A stretch of DNA of 64,000 nucleotides from Isoetes taiwanensis (GCA_021234155.1 JAJEKV010000036.1:4782209-4846208); one strand, 5' to 3'; shown: positions 1 through 11,278, counted from the first letter of the stretch. Translations and numbers: made by a program. Notes: generated by a model not told the origin, from the sequence alone.

Positions 1-704
1 TATATTTTCTGTTTTCTGTTGCAAAGGTCATAAGAAAATAGTTAATATCATATATTTTAGGTTGCAATAGTCGTAAGAAAAGGTTTAAGGTGAATATGTG
101 CTGCCTATTTTATCTTCAATAGGGAATGCAAATGCAAATACACTGGCTTGTGGTTTTTAGTTAACTTGCCTAGAAGAATTTTTTCAAAAACTCAAATGTT
201 TTGCGCTTTTATATGTAGATCCATCATATGTTGAACATACGAATGCTCTAAATATGTTCGATCCATTTTTGTTAACCGTACTTTGTTGGTTTGATCTGAA
301 GTTTTTATGTTTTTTTACGCACGATACCTCTTAACAATACTCCCGTAAATTTAAGAAAATAGTGCCTAAAAAATATTTTAGATGACGTAAGAAAAAAAGT
401 TCGAGGAAGGAAGGAAGATGCACTGCGTTTATTTTAAAAACGTCACGATACCTTAAAAACCTTGAAAAACTTAAAAACCTTTAAAAACGTAAAAAACCTT
501 TAAAAAAAAAAAACAATGTACCTCAAAAAACGAACGTACTTCAAAAAAAAAAAAAAAAAAAATGATCGAGGAGAATTCATAAAACCATTCCAGACGTCTT
601 ACCACGCCCGGTCCGCAAGTCGGTAAGTACCTAGAAGGTACCGTGACGCGTACCTACACCGGCCGACCTCTCGAGTAATGGTGTGTCTATAATAGTGGGG
701 ATGA
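1..704. other. AT-rich stretch, no gene seen
   Basis: There is no convincing coding region. The stretch is A/T-rich, with short repeats of the type 'ccttaaaaac' around 450-510 and an A-run at 541-562. It lies upstream of the CACTA transposase and probably belongs to the 5' part of that element, but I see no CACTA terminal repeat here, so the left end is probably outside the window. Confidence 0.5.
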
Positions 705-1536
705 TTGCTTGCCACGCCGCCAAGTCATCTTCTTCTTAAGCCCTCATCAAATTCATCTTTATTATCTCGTCAAAGACAGAGAAAAAAAGCTAGAGAGTTG
801 AAACCTTCTACCTCCATCTACAAGCATTGTTGGTGCAACAAATGTAATTATATGGGACTAGTCTTTCCTATCGCATTCGACAACAGCGTGAAGCAGAGTT
901 TGGTGTATCTCAAAGTCGACCTTTGCAACCTGATGAAGAAAATGACCTCGAACATGAAGCAAATATTGTAAGTGTGTCCTACGTCAAAAAAAAATATTTT
1001 TACTATTAACTCTATTTATATATACACCCATGTTTGGTTATCTGCCTATTTTTGTGGGTGTCAATATTGTGGGATATTGTGGGTTTCGATGAATTATAAA
1101 CGTTTAATATAGAGTTTAGAGTAGTTTTCTATGATTTCTTATACTAAACCATGTTGGTAATATTGAGTCATCAATAATATAACCCTAGACCATTACAATA
1201 TCATGCAAGACTGGTCCGATAGAGTTGCTTTATTCTAGGGAGCAATGCTTTCATTCAGGGTTCGATAAATTTTTTATTTATTGTAAGTACATATATAGTA
1301 AACAAAATATTTTTTGTAATGTTTAAAACTTCAATCCTTGGTTATGTTCCATTATTTGCCTTTGCCATTTATAAATTATCTTTTTAACATATTTGCTTGT
1401 TTTGTTATTTACTTCTAATTGTATTCTATTTGGTCCATGTAGTCCTCAGATGAAGTGTCTGGCTCACACAGTGCTTTCGCGGATGAACAAATCAATGGTG
1501 GCGAAAGTGATGATGGTGTGAATACAAGTAACAGAG

Positions 1537-4500
1537 ATGATAACTCGCACAAGGAGAAAGCAACATATCTTCACAATGAGGCAAGCACACCACTGTCTCC
1601 ACCAACACAAAGTTGGTTGGAGCAACAATAGTGTTTCTGAACTTTTGAGGTATGTAAATGCAAGTCATCGGAGCATTAATAGAAGTTTATTTCTATATGC
1701 TTATTTGCCTTTTTTATAGTTTGCTTGATAGAATATTACCAGATGGGCATTGTCTTCCAAAATCTAGGAGGGAGGCTAGGGAGCTATTGCGTTCATTTGG
1801 ACTAGAGTATAACGTCGTGCATGCATGTGTTAATGATTGTATTCTATTTCGTAAAGACTATGCAAATGATCAATCATGTCCGAAGTGTAAGGAAGCGCGC
1901 TACGAGGAAGGCAGAAAGACAAAAGTGGCAAGAAAGGTATTACGTCATATGCCTATAATCCCTCGACTTCAACATATTTTCCGATCGCCCACACTAGCAG
2001 ATTTCATGGACTATCACATCGTAGTAGAGATGGAAAGATGAGAACCCCTGCAGATGGGGCTTTGTGGAAGCAGATAGAGGAAAAGTGGCCTATATTTGCA
2101 TTGGAACCCCGCAACGTTAGACTTGGGCTAGGGATTGATGGTGTTTGCCCATGGGGATCTAGGTCATCCTCTCATACTGTGTGGCCTGTGGCAGTTATAA
2201 ATTATAACATTCCACCATGGATGGCTACAAAACCTGGCCATATCATGTTGACTTTGATTATTCCAGGTATGTATGTGTATGTAAAACTTAGGCTTTATTG
2301 CTTGTATTAAGTATGGAATGGGATATTGCAGGAAAATATAAAGTAAAAAATATGGATGTCTACTTAGAACCTTTGGTGGAAGAACTTGAGATTCTATGGA
2401 AGGGAGTACACATGTATGACATTTCTAAAACTCCACATGACTTTACATTCCATGGGATGTTATGTTTTACTCTTCATGACTATCCAGGTTTTACAGAAGC
2501 TTCAGGTATGATGTACTATAATGCAAAATCATAAAAAAACCTTAGATGTTCTTTGAATTAACCTTTTGTTGAGATTGTAGGTCTACAAACAAGTGGTGCA
2601 TACGGATGTCCTTCTTGTGGGACTGGCTTAACATCTTATAGGTCAAAACATCTGAAGAAGCAAATATATGTTGGACATAAAAAGTACTTGACAGAGGGCC
2701 ATCCTACACGTGGATCCGATGAGACCACGAAGCCAACGAGATGGACACCTAAGGATTGGTTGGATGCTTGGAAGGGGATGAATCCCAATATGAATTACTT
2801 GACTAGTTATGAAGATACAAATGCAAATCTTCCACCAGGAATGAAAAGGTTATCCATATTCTATAGGTTGGATTATTGGAGTGACTTGGAGTTGGTGCAT
2901 TTACTTGATCCCATGCACATCTTCAAAAATGTCGCACATTCTCTTTGGCAGCATATAACAGGAGAACGGGAAACATTGGCTGCTAGGATGGATCTCAAAG
3001 AGCAAAAAATAAAAAAGAAATATTGGCCGATCGAGAAGAAAGGCAGGAAACCCCTCACATGGAAACAAGGTGCATGGGTTCTAGGGAAAAAACAAGTTTT
3101 TGAGGTAAACAAAAGGATATCAAAGGTACGCACACCAACTGGATATGGAGCCTCTTTGCGAAAGGCATTTACTAAAAAAGGCAGTCTCATTGGATTAAAA
3201 TCCCATGATTGGCACAAGTTTCTTCAGGTATACTTTTGATTTATATGCTCTAGTTTCTTATGAAAAAAATTATATTTTAACCTATGCATTTATACTTCTG
3301 GATTTTCCAGCATATACTTCCATGTGTTATAGGGGATTTCTTGACCCCACAAGTAAAGAGCATTATATATCGATTGGGTAAATTTGCAAGGTGGGTGTCT
3401 TCCAAAGAGATTGAAGTGGCTGAGATATCAAAAGTAGAGGAGGAAGTGATTATACTGCTTTGTGACATTGAAAAAGAATTTCCCACTAGTTTTTTTGACC
3501 TTCAGGTACTACTAAACAAATTCTATGCAATTATGTTACTTCTATCAACTATAAGTTCAAATAACGTGCTTATACACACGGGTACATCTGTTGATACATA
3601 TTCCAAACGAGATAAGGTTGGCAGGACCTGCTCCTAGTAGATGGATTTTTTTTTCTAGAGCGCTACATGAAGGTGCTCAAAAATTTTGTTCGTCAAATGG
3701 CAAAACCAGAGGGTTGCATGGCTGAAGGTCATCTTATACAAGAAACGCTATTTTATCTAAACGATGCCACCACATCTTGCCATCTTGATGGTCCAAAATT
3801 GTGGGAGAAAGAAGAACCCAAGGAAATTACATCAGAAGTATTACAGGGTAATGGTGTAGAACGAAGTCTGAGTGATGACATGCTTTTTGCAGTAAGCACA
3901 TTTGTTCTTAATAATACTGCAAGTTTACAACCATGGAGGGAGTTGCATGAAACTGCTAAGGAGGATGCACGAAGAAGGTCAACAGAGCGATCAATAAGAC
4001 AATCTATTCCAGATGTTATGAATAATGCATGGTTATTGGCTTCTATGGACGAAGCTAAAGATTGTGGTCAAATTATTCCGGATGATGATTATGAGCTTGC
4101 ACTTGGTTGTAGTAGAAAGGTATCCGAAATCTTTGATGCAAAGTTTCATTCTTTTTATATTATATTACTCATCATCATTATTTTGTTCTAGGCGCGATTC
4201 TATACTTCAATGTGGGCATACGGGCAGCTTTTTCGCATAAACAATGTGGATAAGCGTAGGGTTACATTTGATTCAGGTATCAGCTCATAATTTGAACAAA
4301 AAAGTCAATCTAGCAACAGGGATCACAATCTTCTGGAGAGTAGCCTGAATTATATGGGAATCCTGACAGACATTATTGAGTTGGATTATCGTAGCTTTCA
4401 TGTAAATGTCTTCAAGGCGCGATGGTTCAAAGTTGTATACAGAGGTCGTGGCAAGACAGTTTGGACTCATCCATCAGGATTTCCAGAAGTGGATTCTTCA

Positions 4501-5150
4501 AAGGTATTGCCTGAGATGAAAGAACCTTTCGTCTTTCCAAGTCAGGTTGAGCAGATATTTATCCATGAGAATCCTAATGACACAAACTGGTGGATTGTCG
4601 TGACATTGTCAACCGCTGGGCTGCTCGGCAGAATTGCTTTTATCCGTAGATGAAAATAACATGGAAGAGCTCTCTCATGATATTCATAATCGAGGTTGAT
4701 GATGATTTTGATGGCGTGCGGCGGCGATGGCATTCATGTTGATGTTGTCGCTGATGGTGGTGGTGGTGGTGGTGGTGGTGGTGGTGGTGAGGGTGGTGTG
4801 GGTATCGCTAATGATGTTGATGATGACTCATTGTTGCATGAAGCAGAAGATGGAGAACTGGCAGATATTGGTATCAACATTGAAGAGGAGAGTGCATATT
4901 TGGGAGAAGATTTGCTTGAGGATGATACTGATGAACATGTTCCTTTAGAATCACCGTTGACACTTTCACCAATCCATATTCGCCAATCCATATTCGTGGT
5001 CATGATGAGAATTATATTGAAGATGAAGAAATTGCTGGACATGTACATGATCATTCTGAAGCAATTAGGGGTTTGGCTCTTCGTCTATATCTAGATGATG
5101 ATGAGGTGGAGGACATTGAGCATGACCTAAGTGAACAAATTGATGTGTGA
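1537..5150 (+). CDS. Tnp2-like CACTA transposase (Transposase_21 family), multi-exon, degenerate
   Basis: This is the cut-and-paste transposase of a CACTA element, expected to act in the nucleus on the element's own ends. Exons read in order: WSNNSVSELLR, then an intron at 1650-1719 (gtatgt...tatag). Next come LLRSFGLEYNVVHACVNDC and the CPKC pair, then GLGIDGVCPWG. Introns follow at 2267-2331 and 2506-2580. The next exons carry GAYGCPSCG, the conserved LDPMHIFKN (about 2905) and, after an intron at 3228-3310, DFLTPQ. A DUF4218-like block (LERYMK, 3660-3760) and, after 4120-4191, a DUF4216-like block (MGILTDIIELDY to NTNWW-like, 4354-4600) complete the order expected for the family. An acidic tail ends at the TGA of 5148-5150. 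Frame problems near 3620-3665 (a T-run) and near 4990 suggest decay. The N-terminus upstream of 1537 is unresolved. Confidence 0.85.
4757..4799 (+). repeat. (GGT)n microsatellite in transposase tail
   Basis: About twelve GGT units in a row encode a glycine run within the acidic C-terminal tail of the CACTA transposase reading frame. It is a slippage-prone site next to the frame disruption seen further downstream. Confidence 0.9.
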
Positions 5151-5192
5151 TATGATTAATCAGCGTTGTCAATCTTATTGCTATAACTACTA

Positions 5193-5220
5193 CTAGTAAC
5201 GGTGCCCAGCGTTGCTGGGC
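5193..5220 (-). other. Helitron 3' terminus: hairpin plus CTAG
   Basis: On minus the order is GCCCAGCAACGCTGGGC, seven spacer bases, then CTAG followed by T. The stem is perfect. This matches the Helitron 3'-end rule (short GC-rich hairpin about 10 bases before CTRR). A similar terminus lies on + at 38922-38949. Confidence 0.8.
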
Positions 5221-5699
5221 ATAAGTTGGAAGTATGCACATCTTTTGACCGCAATGGGAAATGCGTGCAGTAATAATCCAATGTTTGTAACCTTTTATTA
5301 TAACGAAAATATCTAAAGATTTAACAACGTTTAAAAGCAACTTAGCTTCTTCATGTTAGATAGTGCTGCATCGGTATCTCCGATAGCTTATAGAACAACA
5401 CGGTGCTTGTTCATAGGAAACCTAAGTGGGAGTAGAGTGTTCATCTGAGCAGGTTTTAAGGTGAGGCTATAGTCAAAGTCTATTACTCTTTCTGAGGCCG
5501 GGCATGAGGTGGGACATTGTAAATGATGAACTGGAGTTATCATCCTCAGTATAAATAAAGATCATAGCTACATGCTCAAAATGTTGTGGTGAAACACCAA
5601 TGTCAAAATATAATTCAAAATTTAGTATGTGAATATTGTCGGACTGTTATGAAGTTGAACATTACTAATGTCATTGTCCTAGTGCTGCTACTATTATGG

Positions 5700-5930
5700 T
5701 ATCACTTTAGTCGCCTTACATTTGAATATTATGGTCTTAACTTTTCTAGCCTTACATTTGGATATTATAGTCCAAATTTTTATGGCCTTGTTTACTCAGC
5801 CAAAGTTGGAATCATGTTAATGATAGAACCAAATTGCCTTACATTTGGATAATTACGGTCCAAACTTTTTTTGCCTTGTTTACCTAGGCAAAGTTGGAAA
5901 CCCATTAATGATAGAACCAAGTCACTGTTC
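5700..5930 (+). repeat. Degenerate tandem repeat inside the small Helitron
   Basis: Units of the form CCTTACATTTGGATATTA, 'gtccaaacttt', 'gccttgtttact', 'agccaaagttgg', 'ttaatgatagaacca' recur about 2.5 times (near 5708, 5750 and 5835). A frame is open through the first units (5586-5852), but its content follows the repeat and I see no protein family, so I treat it as non-coding. Confidence 0.65.
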
Positions 5931-6599
5931 ACACTCGACAATATCATGCATTTGAACTGAATAGTACATTCTACGCAGTTTGTTGTCTATATAAGTAGGT
6001 CTATAAATTAAACACTATTCTAAGTTCCCCAAACCATTGGGTGAAGCAGACCACTTTGTTTGATGTGGCAATGCCATTATTTACTATGTGAACATGATAG
6101 AGTGGCAGGCAATCAAGAACCCAGATAATACAAAGTTGTTCATTTTGATGTTCTCGTGTGCATGTGTGCAAGCATGTTGTATGCGCTCTGGTGAACTGGA
6201 GCTCATTCTTCTTCATTTCAATTAAGGATCAATCTTTGCTATACATAGTTAAGAACATGTCAACGTAGTTAGGAACGTGTTGATTGGGCATAAGTCAAGA
6301 GCGTGTACATTCAACAATTACTCAACTAAGGTGGAGTTACAAAAGGACATTGGTCTGGGTAAATGCCCTTGTCCATATGTAAGATGAGCTTGTATAGGAT
6401 AGCACAGCAATCAAAGCACACAATCTTCCTATAGCTTGTCAAACGATTTGCTTATCCAATTTTCAAAAGTACATATTGAGGAGGACCATTTCAATAATTA
6501 AACGGCACACTACAACAATGCAAGCAAATTGTCGCATTAATACCTAGGAATACCATGGAATGAATATCCATGAGAAATATCTGCATCTTGAATATTGTA

Positions 6600-7160
6600 G
6601 TTGCCAAAGTAAAGACCTTAAAAATGCCGTAAATCTCCTAGCTGAAGAAGACAGATTTAAACTATGTTCCCATGATCATGAATAACATCAGGTGATTTGT
6701 ATTTGATAAGCACTGCATGGCCATTGATAGAAATATGCCTTGGATGGTTGGGGAGAAGAGCATAGCCATTAAAAATGCCCTAAATCTCCTGGCTGAAGAA
6801 TTATGTTCCCCGCCATGGCAGAATTGGGTATGCAAAAACAAACTTCAGCTCTTCTATTTCTTTCTCAAGCATTTTCCTGGCAACTTAGGCTTCAACAACT
6901 TTTTCTTGTCGCATGGTAATGAATAGCATTAGGTGCTTTGTATTTGACATTTACACCACGTGACTAATCTCGTTCCCATGGTCATGAATAACATCAGGTA
7001 ATTTTGTATTTGATAAGCACTGCTTCGCCATTGACAGCATGTGACTAAACTGGTTCACATGCTAAATCAAAAAGCAGAAATAAGAAGCAACATAACAAAT
7101 ATGCCTTGGATGCCTTGGTTGGGGGAGAAGAGCATAGCCATGAAACAGGAAAAGAAAAAC
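6600..7160 (+). repeat. Interleaved direct repeats inside the small Helitron
   Basis: Two modules alternate. One (cccatgatcatgaataacat, 'caggt', 'tttgtatttgataagcactgc') occurs near 6667, 6910 and 6976. The other (atatgccttggatg, 'gggagaagagcatagccat', 'aaaatgccctaaatctcctg') occurs in full near 6733 and in part near 6625 and 7098. Copies differ by substitutions and small indels, indicating several rounds of local duplication. No protein is supported. Confidence 0.65.
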
Positions 7161-7432
7161 TTCAACTGCAAAATGTAGAAATATGAATGAGAGAATGGTA
7201 GGAAAGGAGACGAAAAATGCATCAGAAACCTCATTGGAAATGGGATCTGTTTAGGCATCGGCTCATCTTTTCTGCGGTTTGTGGGTGAGTCATGCAACAT
7301 GGAGCAACCTCAATACCGCAGGACTCTATAGACGTAGATGGTTAAGGCAAAGAAAGGTTCATGAAATGCAGTTTGTAAATGTAGAAAAAACTTACCTCTC
7401 TGAAGGCAAGAAATCCAAGAATATAGGAATAT

Positions 7433-8090
7433 ATGATATGTTCCACCTCTAGCATGCCCACCTCTAGTTTTGCAGGCAGATCTCCAGCTATGGTGGCCTG
7501 TTCTCTCCTTTTTCGTCTGTTACCTCTAATCAGGGCATCCCTGCTTCAAATCCGACCATACCTCAACCATATCTTGCTGTTTCCATCCAAAATCCGGCTG
7601 CCCATGCAAATCCGGGTGCCCATGCTCCAAATCCGGCTGCCTCTGCTCAAAACCCAGCCGCCTTTGCTCATGCCACCGCTCGAAATCTTCGGATTTCCTC
7701 CGGATTTCATGGCCCAGCAGCCCGCCCACATCAAAATCTAGTTGTCTTGGCTCAGAATCCGACTGCCTTGGCTTAGAATCCGGCTGCCTCCGCTAATACA
7801 GCTGCTCCTGTGCAAAATCCGGCTACCCCAGTTGCCCCTTTGCAAATTTCGGCAGCCCCTTGGCTCAATCCGTCTGTCCCTGTTTTGGCTGCTCCCTGCT
7901 CTATGGCTTTTCCCCTGGGCTGCCAAATCTCATAGCCATGCCGCCCTGCTCAAACCCAGCCGGATCTACCTCAGCTGGATTAGCTCCCGCCTCCTGCCCT
8001 GCCGTGAAGAAAAACTAAAGAAAGGTAAGTTCGAAGAAGAGGGCTTTTTTTTAGTTAAATCATGGTCGTCGAACCTCTAGACCAAATCTG
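7433..8090 (+). pseudogene. Proline/alanine-rich repeat-coding remnant (AxNPAA units)
   Basis: In one frame between about 7545 and 7900 the sequence encodes recurrent Ala/Gln-Asn-Pro-Ala-Ala units (QNPAA, PNPAA, QNPAA, QNPTA, NPAASA, QNPAT), interrupted by stops such as the one near 7773. The DNA shows the matching unit 'caaaatccggctgcc'. It resembles a low-complexity region of a plant structural or cell-wall-like protein, but I cannot name the source. Lying inside a Helitron without its own replication genes, it may be a captured host-gene fragment. Composition is GC-richer than the flanks. Confidence 0.4.
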
Positions 8091-8160
8091 GACCGCCCAA
8101 TTTAGGGCGCGATGCACTACTTACACCAAAACATTATAATATAAGATAAGATGGTATAGA

Positions 8161-8737
8161 TCATTTGATGTTGAGTATTGCATTATCTTCCTGATCACTT
8201 TGCTCCTTCATGTGGCCAAGTACCCTTCACCATTATCTTTCCCTCCAACTGACTATTGTTCGAGTATCCAAACCATTCTTGGATTCTTCGAAGTAATATC
8301 CTTTGGTGCAATACTATATCGCTAATGATGTATAAAAGTATTAGGCAAATGTTGTAGTGACTTAGTTATAATATTGCTTAAATTTTGAAACAACCACCTC
8401 AAATTGCAATATAAAATTGACAAATGCTCCTCAAAATTCCGTCAAAATATTAGATGAAATTTCGGATAACATTTTGTCATAAGTCTTAAGAAAAAGTTGC
8501 CACAACTTTGCTATAATATTGTTCAAAAGTTGTTGCAATAACCTACTTAAGTTGCGCTAAAAAAGTTGACAAAAAAGAGGTCATTCTTTTGACGAAATAT
8601 TTGACGGTATGCACTAGACACAATTTTGCCACAACACAAACACTTTGTGTCAAGATAATAGCATTCGACACAAAGTTGTCACTGGACCTATGGCTTGTCA
8701 CAAGGGTTGACACTATACCCCCCATCCTCTTGTAGTG
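8161..8737 (-). repeat. CACTA subterminal repeats and right terminus
   Basis: Short motifs (TTGCCACAACTTTGC, 'ttgttgcaataacc', 'ttttgccacaacac', 'gttgtcactgg', 'ttgtcacaagggttgacac') recur on both strands in 8340-8720, the usual layout of transposase-binding subterminal repeats. The region ends with TCTTGTAGTG at 8728-8737, the reverse of CACTACAAGA. It is separated from the rest of the CACTA element only by the Helitron ending at 8160. Confidence 0.75.
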
Positions 8738-8762
8738 TCTAAAGTGGCTTGGTTAATATTAT

Positions 8763-8820
8763 TATTGCTGCTACTGCTACTGCTACTGCTACTGCTATTG
8801 CTACTACTACTGCTACTATA
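8763..8820 (+). repeat. (CTGCTA)n-type microsatellite
   Basis: An imperfect run of ctgcta/ctactg hexamers and related triplets lies just outside the CACTA right end. No coding role is apparent. Confidence 0.85.
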
Positions 8821-9179
8821 TTTGTTTGCTCAATATAGCTTTTATGGTGCTCGCTAGTGTTAGTGCAGGAAAATATATCTTCAAAAATTTGGTGTATCCA
8901 ACAATTGAAAAAGTTGCAAAATGATGATTCTTGTTGTAGTTGCTTATTTGTCAGCTGGGAATTCTACTTCCACATATCACTATATACCTCAACATTGCTA
9001 TGAACTACTGTGTTAACTTTATGAAATGAAAAACTTCTGTACTGGAAATGTAATTCTTTTGCAATGAAAACTTAATTTTTTGTTTGCAAATGAAATTTTA
9101 TGATGTGAAATTGTGAATCTAGATTTTGAATTTAAAATCTGGATAAGTTGCTTAAAATATAGGTAACCAAACTTACCGA

Positions 9180-9440
9180 AAAATATAATTACCAGCAATG
9201 TTTTACAACCAAATACATTTTACAACCAAATAGTATAACAGGGTATTATTTACAAATGAGGGTATTATATTACAAATAAGGAAATGGGAGATTATGGCCA
9301 AATTAAGTTATAGCCAAATATAATAGGGTATTGTTTTACAAACAAAAAAAAGAGGAAATTATGGCAAAATGTAATAGGTTATTATCGTACAAATAAGGAA
9401 AGGGGGATTATGGCCAAATACCCCAGTTCTAAAAATCCAT
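9180..9440 (+). repeat. AT-rich degenerate tandem repeat upstream of the BAP31-like gene
   Basis: A unit of about 60-70 bp built from 'gggtatt', 'ttacaaataagg', 'aaagggggattatggccaaa' and 'tataata' occurs roughly three to four times with indels. It ends about 300 bp before the BAP31-like start codon. No ORF or motif of note. Confidence 0.6.
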
Positions 9441-9743
9441 TTTATACTTCATTGTTCTAAAGAAAAAGGGGATTCTATAGGCATTTTTGAGGGGGTATTT
9501 TTGGGGTATTGGAGCATTTTGTTTTGTTTCGTTATAGATATGCAAACCGTACACATGGCACGACCATGCAAAGGAAGATTTTACTAAAATGAAATTCTAC
9601 CCCTTTGTTTTTGTCTAGTCTAGTATATAATCAAATACAGTGGCGTATCGTTAGAGGCACATGCAAGCAACACTATAAGCTTCCGACACGTAGCTGGATT
9701 CTATGCTTGCTATTGAAGCGCCCCCTTTGCGCGAGCTTTGGCT

Positions 9744-10130
9744 ATGGCGCTCGAATGGGCAGCTCTGGCGACGGTAGCAGCGGCAGAGGCCGTCCTTCTT
9801 GTCTTTATGACCTTGCCAGGCCTTCAAGGTCTTCGCAGAGGCATAATCAGCGTTGCAAAATCCGCCCTTCGGCCCCTTCTTGCCGTTGTTCCGCTTGCCC
9901 TATTCTTGATGCTCGACATTTACATGAAATATGATGGCAGATTAAAATGCGACGAGCGTACTTGTTCTTCCGCTGATCGGGAGCGCCAGGCCAGAGCTAT
10001 TTTTAAGAGCCAGCGCAATGGCCTCCTTGTGATTGTGGCCCTTCTTTTGTACTGGCTCTTGTATAGGGTTACTTATTTGCTTGTCAATCTGGAACGCTTC
10101 TCCCAGCAGGTTAAGAGGCTTAAAGAGTGA
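9744..10130 (+). CDS. BAP31-like ER membrane protein, plant short form
   Basis: This intact intronless ORF of 128 residues starts MALEW and ends QVKRLKE. The ATG at 9744 is preferred because the frame upstream of it lacks another ATG close by and family members start with Met-Ala-Leu-Glu-Trp. Three hydrophobic segments are visible: about residues 6-24, 38-58 and 90-112. The family hallmark TLPGL and the run KSQRNGLL, followed by the third segment, are present, as is a Cys-Asp-x4-Cys stretch in the loop before them. The short length, without the long C-terminal coiled coil of animal BAP31, is normal for the plant short type. Animal BAP31 is an ER cargo and quality-control factor; the role in plants is less defined. 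Flanking DNA is repetitive, but the frame is undamaged, arguing for a real host gene. Confidence 0.85.
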   Translation: MALEWAALATVAAAEAVLLVFMTLPGLQGLRRGIISVAKSALRPLLAVVPLALFLMLDIYMKYDGRLKCDERTCSSADRERQARAIFKSQRNGLLVIVALLLYWLLYRVTYLLVNLERFSQQVKRLKE

Positions 10131-10650
10131 AAGAATCATTTTCTCTGATTTCTATTCTTGTGATCCAAAGTGGTATGCGTGGTTTTTGTATTGATTTTGT
10201 GCCAGTAAATAAAGATCTACTGTATTTGGTAAGATCTGAAGATATATAATATTTTGTGAATGCACAGAATCTCTCTTTCGTATGAAAACATGTTGTAATA
10301 TAACAAATCTGTGTTTGGACAAGATTTATATGATTTGTGAAAGAGGCATCCTGTCTCCAGTTATGAGGCTTCTGGAACTTGGGCAATTCAAATTGTTGTC
10401 TGCATGGCTTCTTAACTGTAATGTTCTAAAAAATTAGCTTGTCACTTGTCCTCCATCTCTTAAAGTAGATGTTGCTCAAATTCAAAGCTAAGAACCTTTA
10501 TCCCGCAAGCCTCAATTGTCAATTCATGTCACGCATGGCTCCTCTACTAGGTGGCATGCCATGTATTATCGCATTTGGCTATTCAATATTATCGTCACTT
10601 AGAAATTCAACGACTCTTTTACAAAATAGAACTAGGGTTGTCTTTATTCA
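10131..10650 (+). other. 3' flank of the BAP31-like gene
   Basis: This AT-rich stretch contains candidate poly(A) signals such as aataaa at about 10207. I see no further coding feature. A short open frame at 10469-10882 runs into the CCAAT repeats and is probably spurious. Confidence 0.45.
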
Positions 10651-10664
10651 CTTGCGACCATTTC

Positions 10665-10775
10665 TATGGGAACACGAGACACCAGCCAATATATCCACGA
10701 GACACCAGCCAATATTACAATATAGAAGTATGGCAACACGTGACACCAGCCAATATTACAATAGAGAAGTTCGGT
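10665..10775 (+). repeat. Tandem ACACCAGCCAATAT repeats
   Basis: Three copies of gacaccagccaatat, set in longer units with 'tacaatatagaagta', occur within about 100 bp. They carry CCAAT-type motifs. They grade into the duplicated block starting at 10794, whose own first motif (catcagccaataacgcgg) is related. Confidence 0.7.
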
Positions 10776-10793
10776 CCGTTATTTTTAGTGGCG

Positions 10794-11268
10794 TGCATTT
10801 TGGTGCCGACGCGTGGCATCAGCCAATAACGCGGAATGGAACTTGGGATAACGCATTTCAAATGACCGGCTATGCAGGTTAGGGCTTTCTTTAGGTTTTG
10901 TTTTAGATTTATAGTCGTCGCCAGTTCTTGCCATCGCTAGTTCTTCCCAGATCGCCCGATTTCTTCCCGACCCAAAGTGCTTGCCAAATCCGCCACTTCC
11001 CAGATCGCCCGGTTCTTCCCAGCCCAAAGTGCTTGCCATCGCCACTTCCCAGATCGCCAGTTCTTCCCAGCCCAAAGTGCTTGCCATCGCCAGTTCTTCA
11101 CAGATCGACAGTTCTTTACATTGCTTGCCATCGTTGCCATAACAGAGCATTTTGAAGCTCGCTATATAGACATGTTCTTCCTCTGTTTTCGATCCAACGT
11201 CCAAAATTCTTCAGAAGAAATGCTTGCCATGGCCTTGTTCTTCGGCCCAGTGCCTGCTCTTCGACCAT
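10794..11268 (+). repeat. Repeat A, copy 1, with minisatellite core
   Basis: The block runs in order: gccgacgcgtggcatcagcc, 'aataacgcgg', 'atggaacttggg', 'gaccggct', 'caggttagggctt', then a minisatellite (10914-11130). Its unit combines 'cttcccagatcgcc', 'ttcttcccagcccaaagtg' and 'cttgccatcgcca', about 3 copies. It then continues to 'gcttgccatggccttgttc'. The same order recurs at 11880-12292 (copy 2). Short ORFs on both strands here follow the repeat and are not supported as genes. Confidence 0.75.
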
Positions 11269-11278
11269 AGTCAATAGT

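Larger units (their letters stand above)
5193..8160 (-). mobile_element. Non-autonomous Helitron on minus, inserted in the CACTA element
   Basis: Read on minus, the element starts TCTATACCATC at 8160 and ends with a perfect 7-bp-stem hairpin (GCCCAGC, loop AAC, GCTGGGC; 5204-5220) and, a few bases later, CTAG (5193-5196). A Helitron starts with TC, ends with a hairpin and CTRR, and inserts between A and T without target duplication. Here the flanking bases are A at 5192 and T at 8161 on +, exactly an A|T site. No Rep or helicase is present. It carries local tandem duplications (5700-5930, 6600-7150) and a degenerate proline/alanine-rich coding remnant (7433-8090). The 5' end is a weaker call than the 3' end. 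Confidence 0.7.
705..8737 (+). mobile_element. CACTA (En/Spm) DNA transposon, 3' portion, with a Helitron nested inside
   Basis: A Tnp2-type transposase (about 1441-5150) is followed, after an inserted Helitron (5193-8160), by a subterminal region rich in short TTGCCACAAC/GTTGTCAC-like repeats, ending in TCTTGTAGTG at 8728-8737. Read on minus this is CACTACAAGA, the hallmark CACTA terminus. Removing the Helitron joins 5192 to 8161 and makes the transposase and the right end contiguous. The left terminus is not visible, and the limit at 705 is only the first sequence that may belong to the transposase gene. CACTA elements make 3-bp target duplications; TCT follows the right end, but its partner is outside the window. 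Confidence 0.75.

Noticed and set aside
4734-5054. Minus-strand frame with a polyproline run
   Set aside because: Shadow of the GGT repeat in the CACTA transposase tail on the other strand.
5586-5852. Open frame of 88 residues in the small Helitron
   Set aside because: It overlaps a tandem repeat, has low-complexity Tyr/Ser/Phe content and no homology cue.
6508-6515. CACTACAA as a possible left CACTA terminus pairing with 8737
   Set aside because: Only eight bases match the right end, it lies inside the Helitron, and the transposase gene is outside 6508-8737, so chance is more likely.
10785-11204. Open frames on both strands in repeat A
   Set aside because: Both follow the minisatellite period; translated repeats such as LGWEEL reflect DNA repetition, not a gene.
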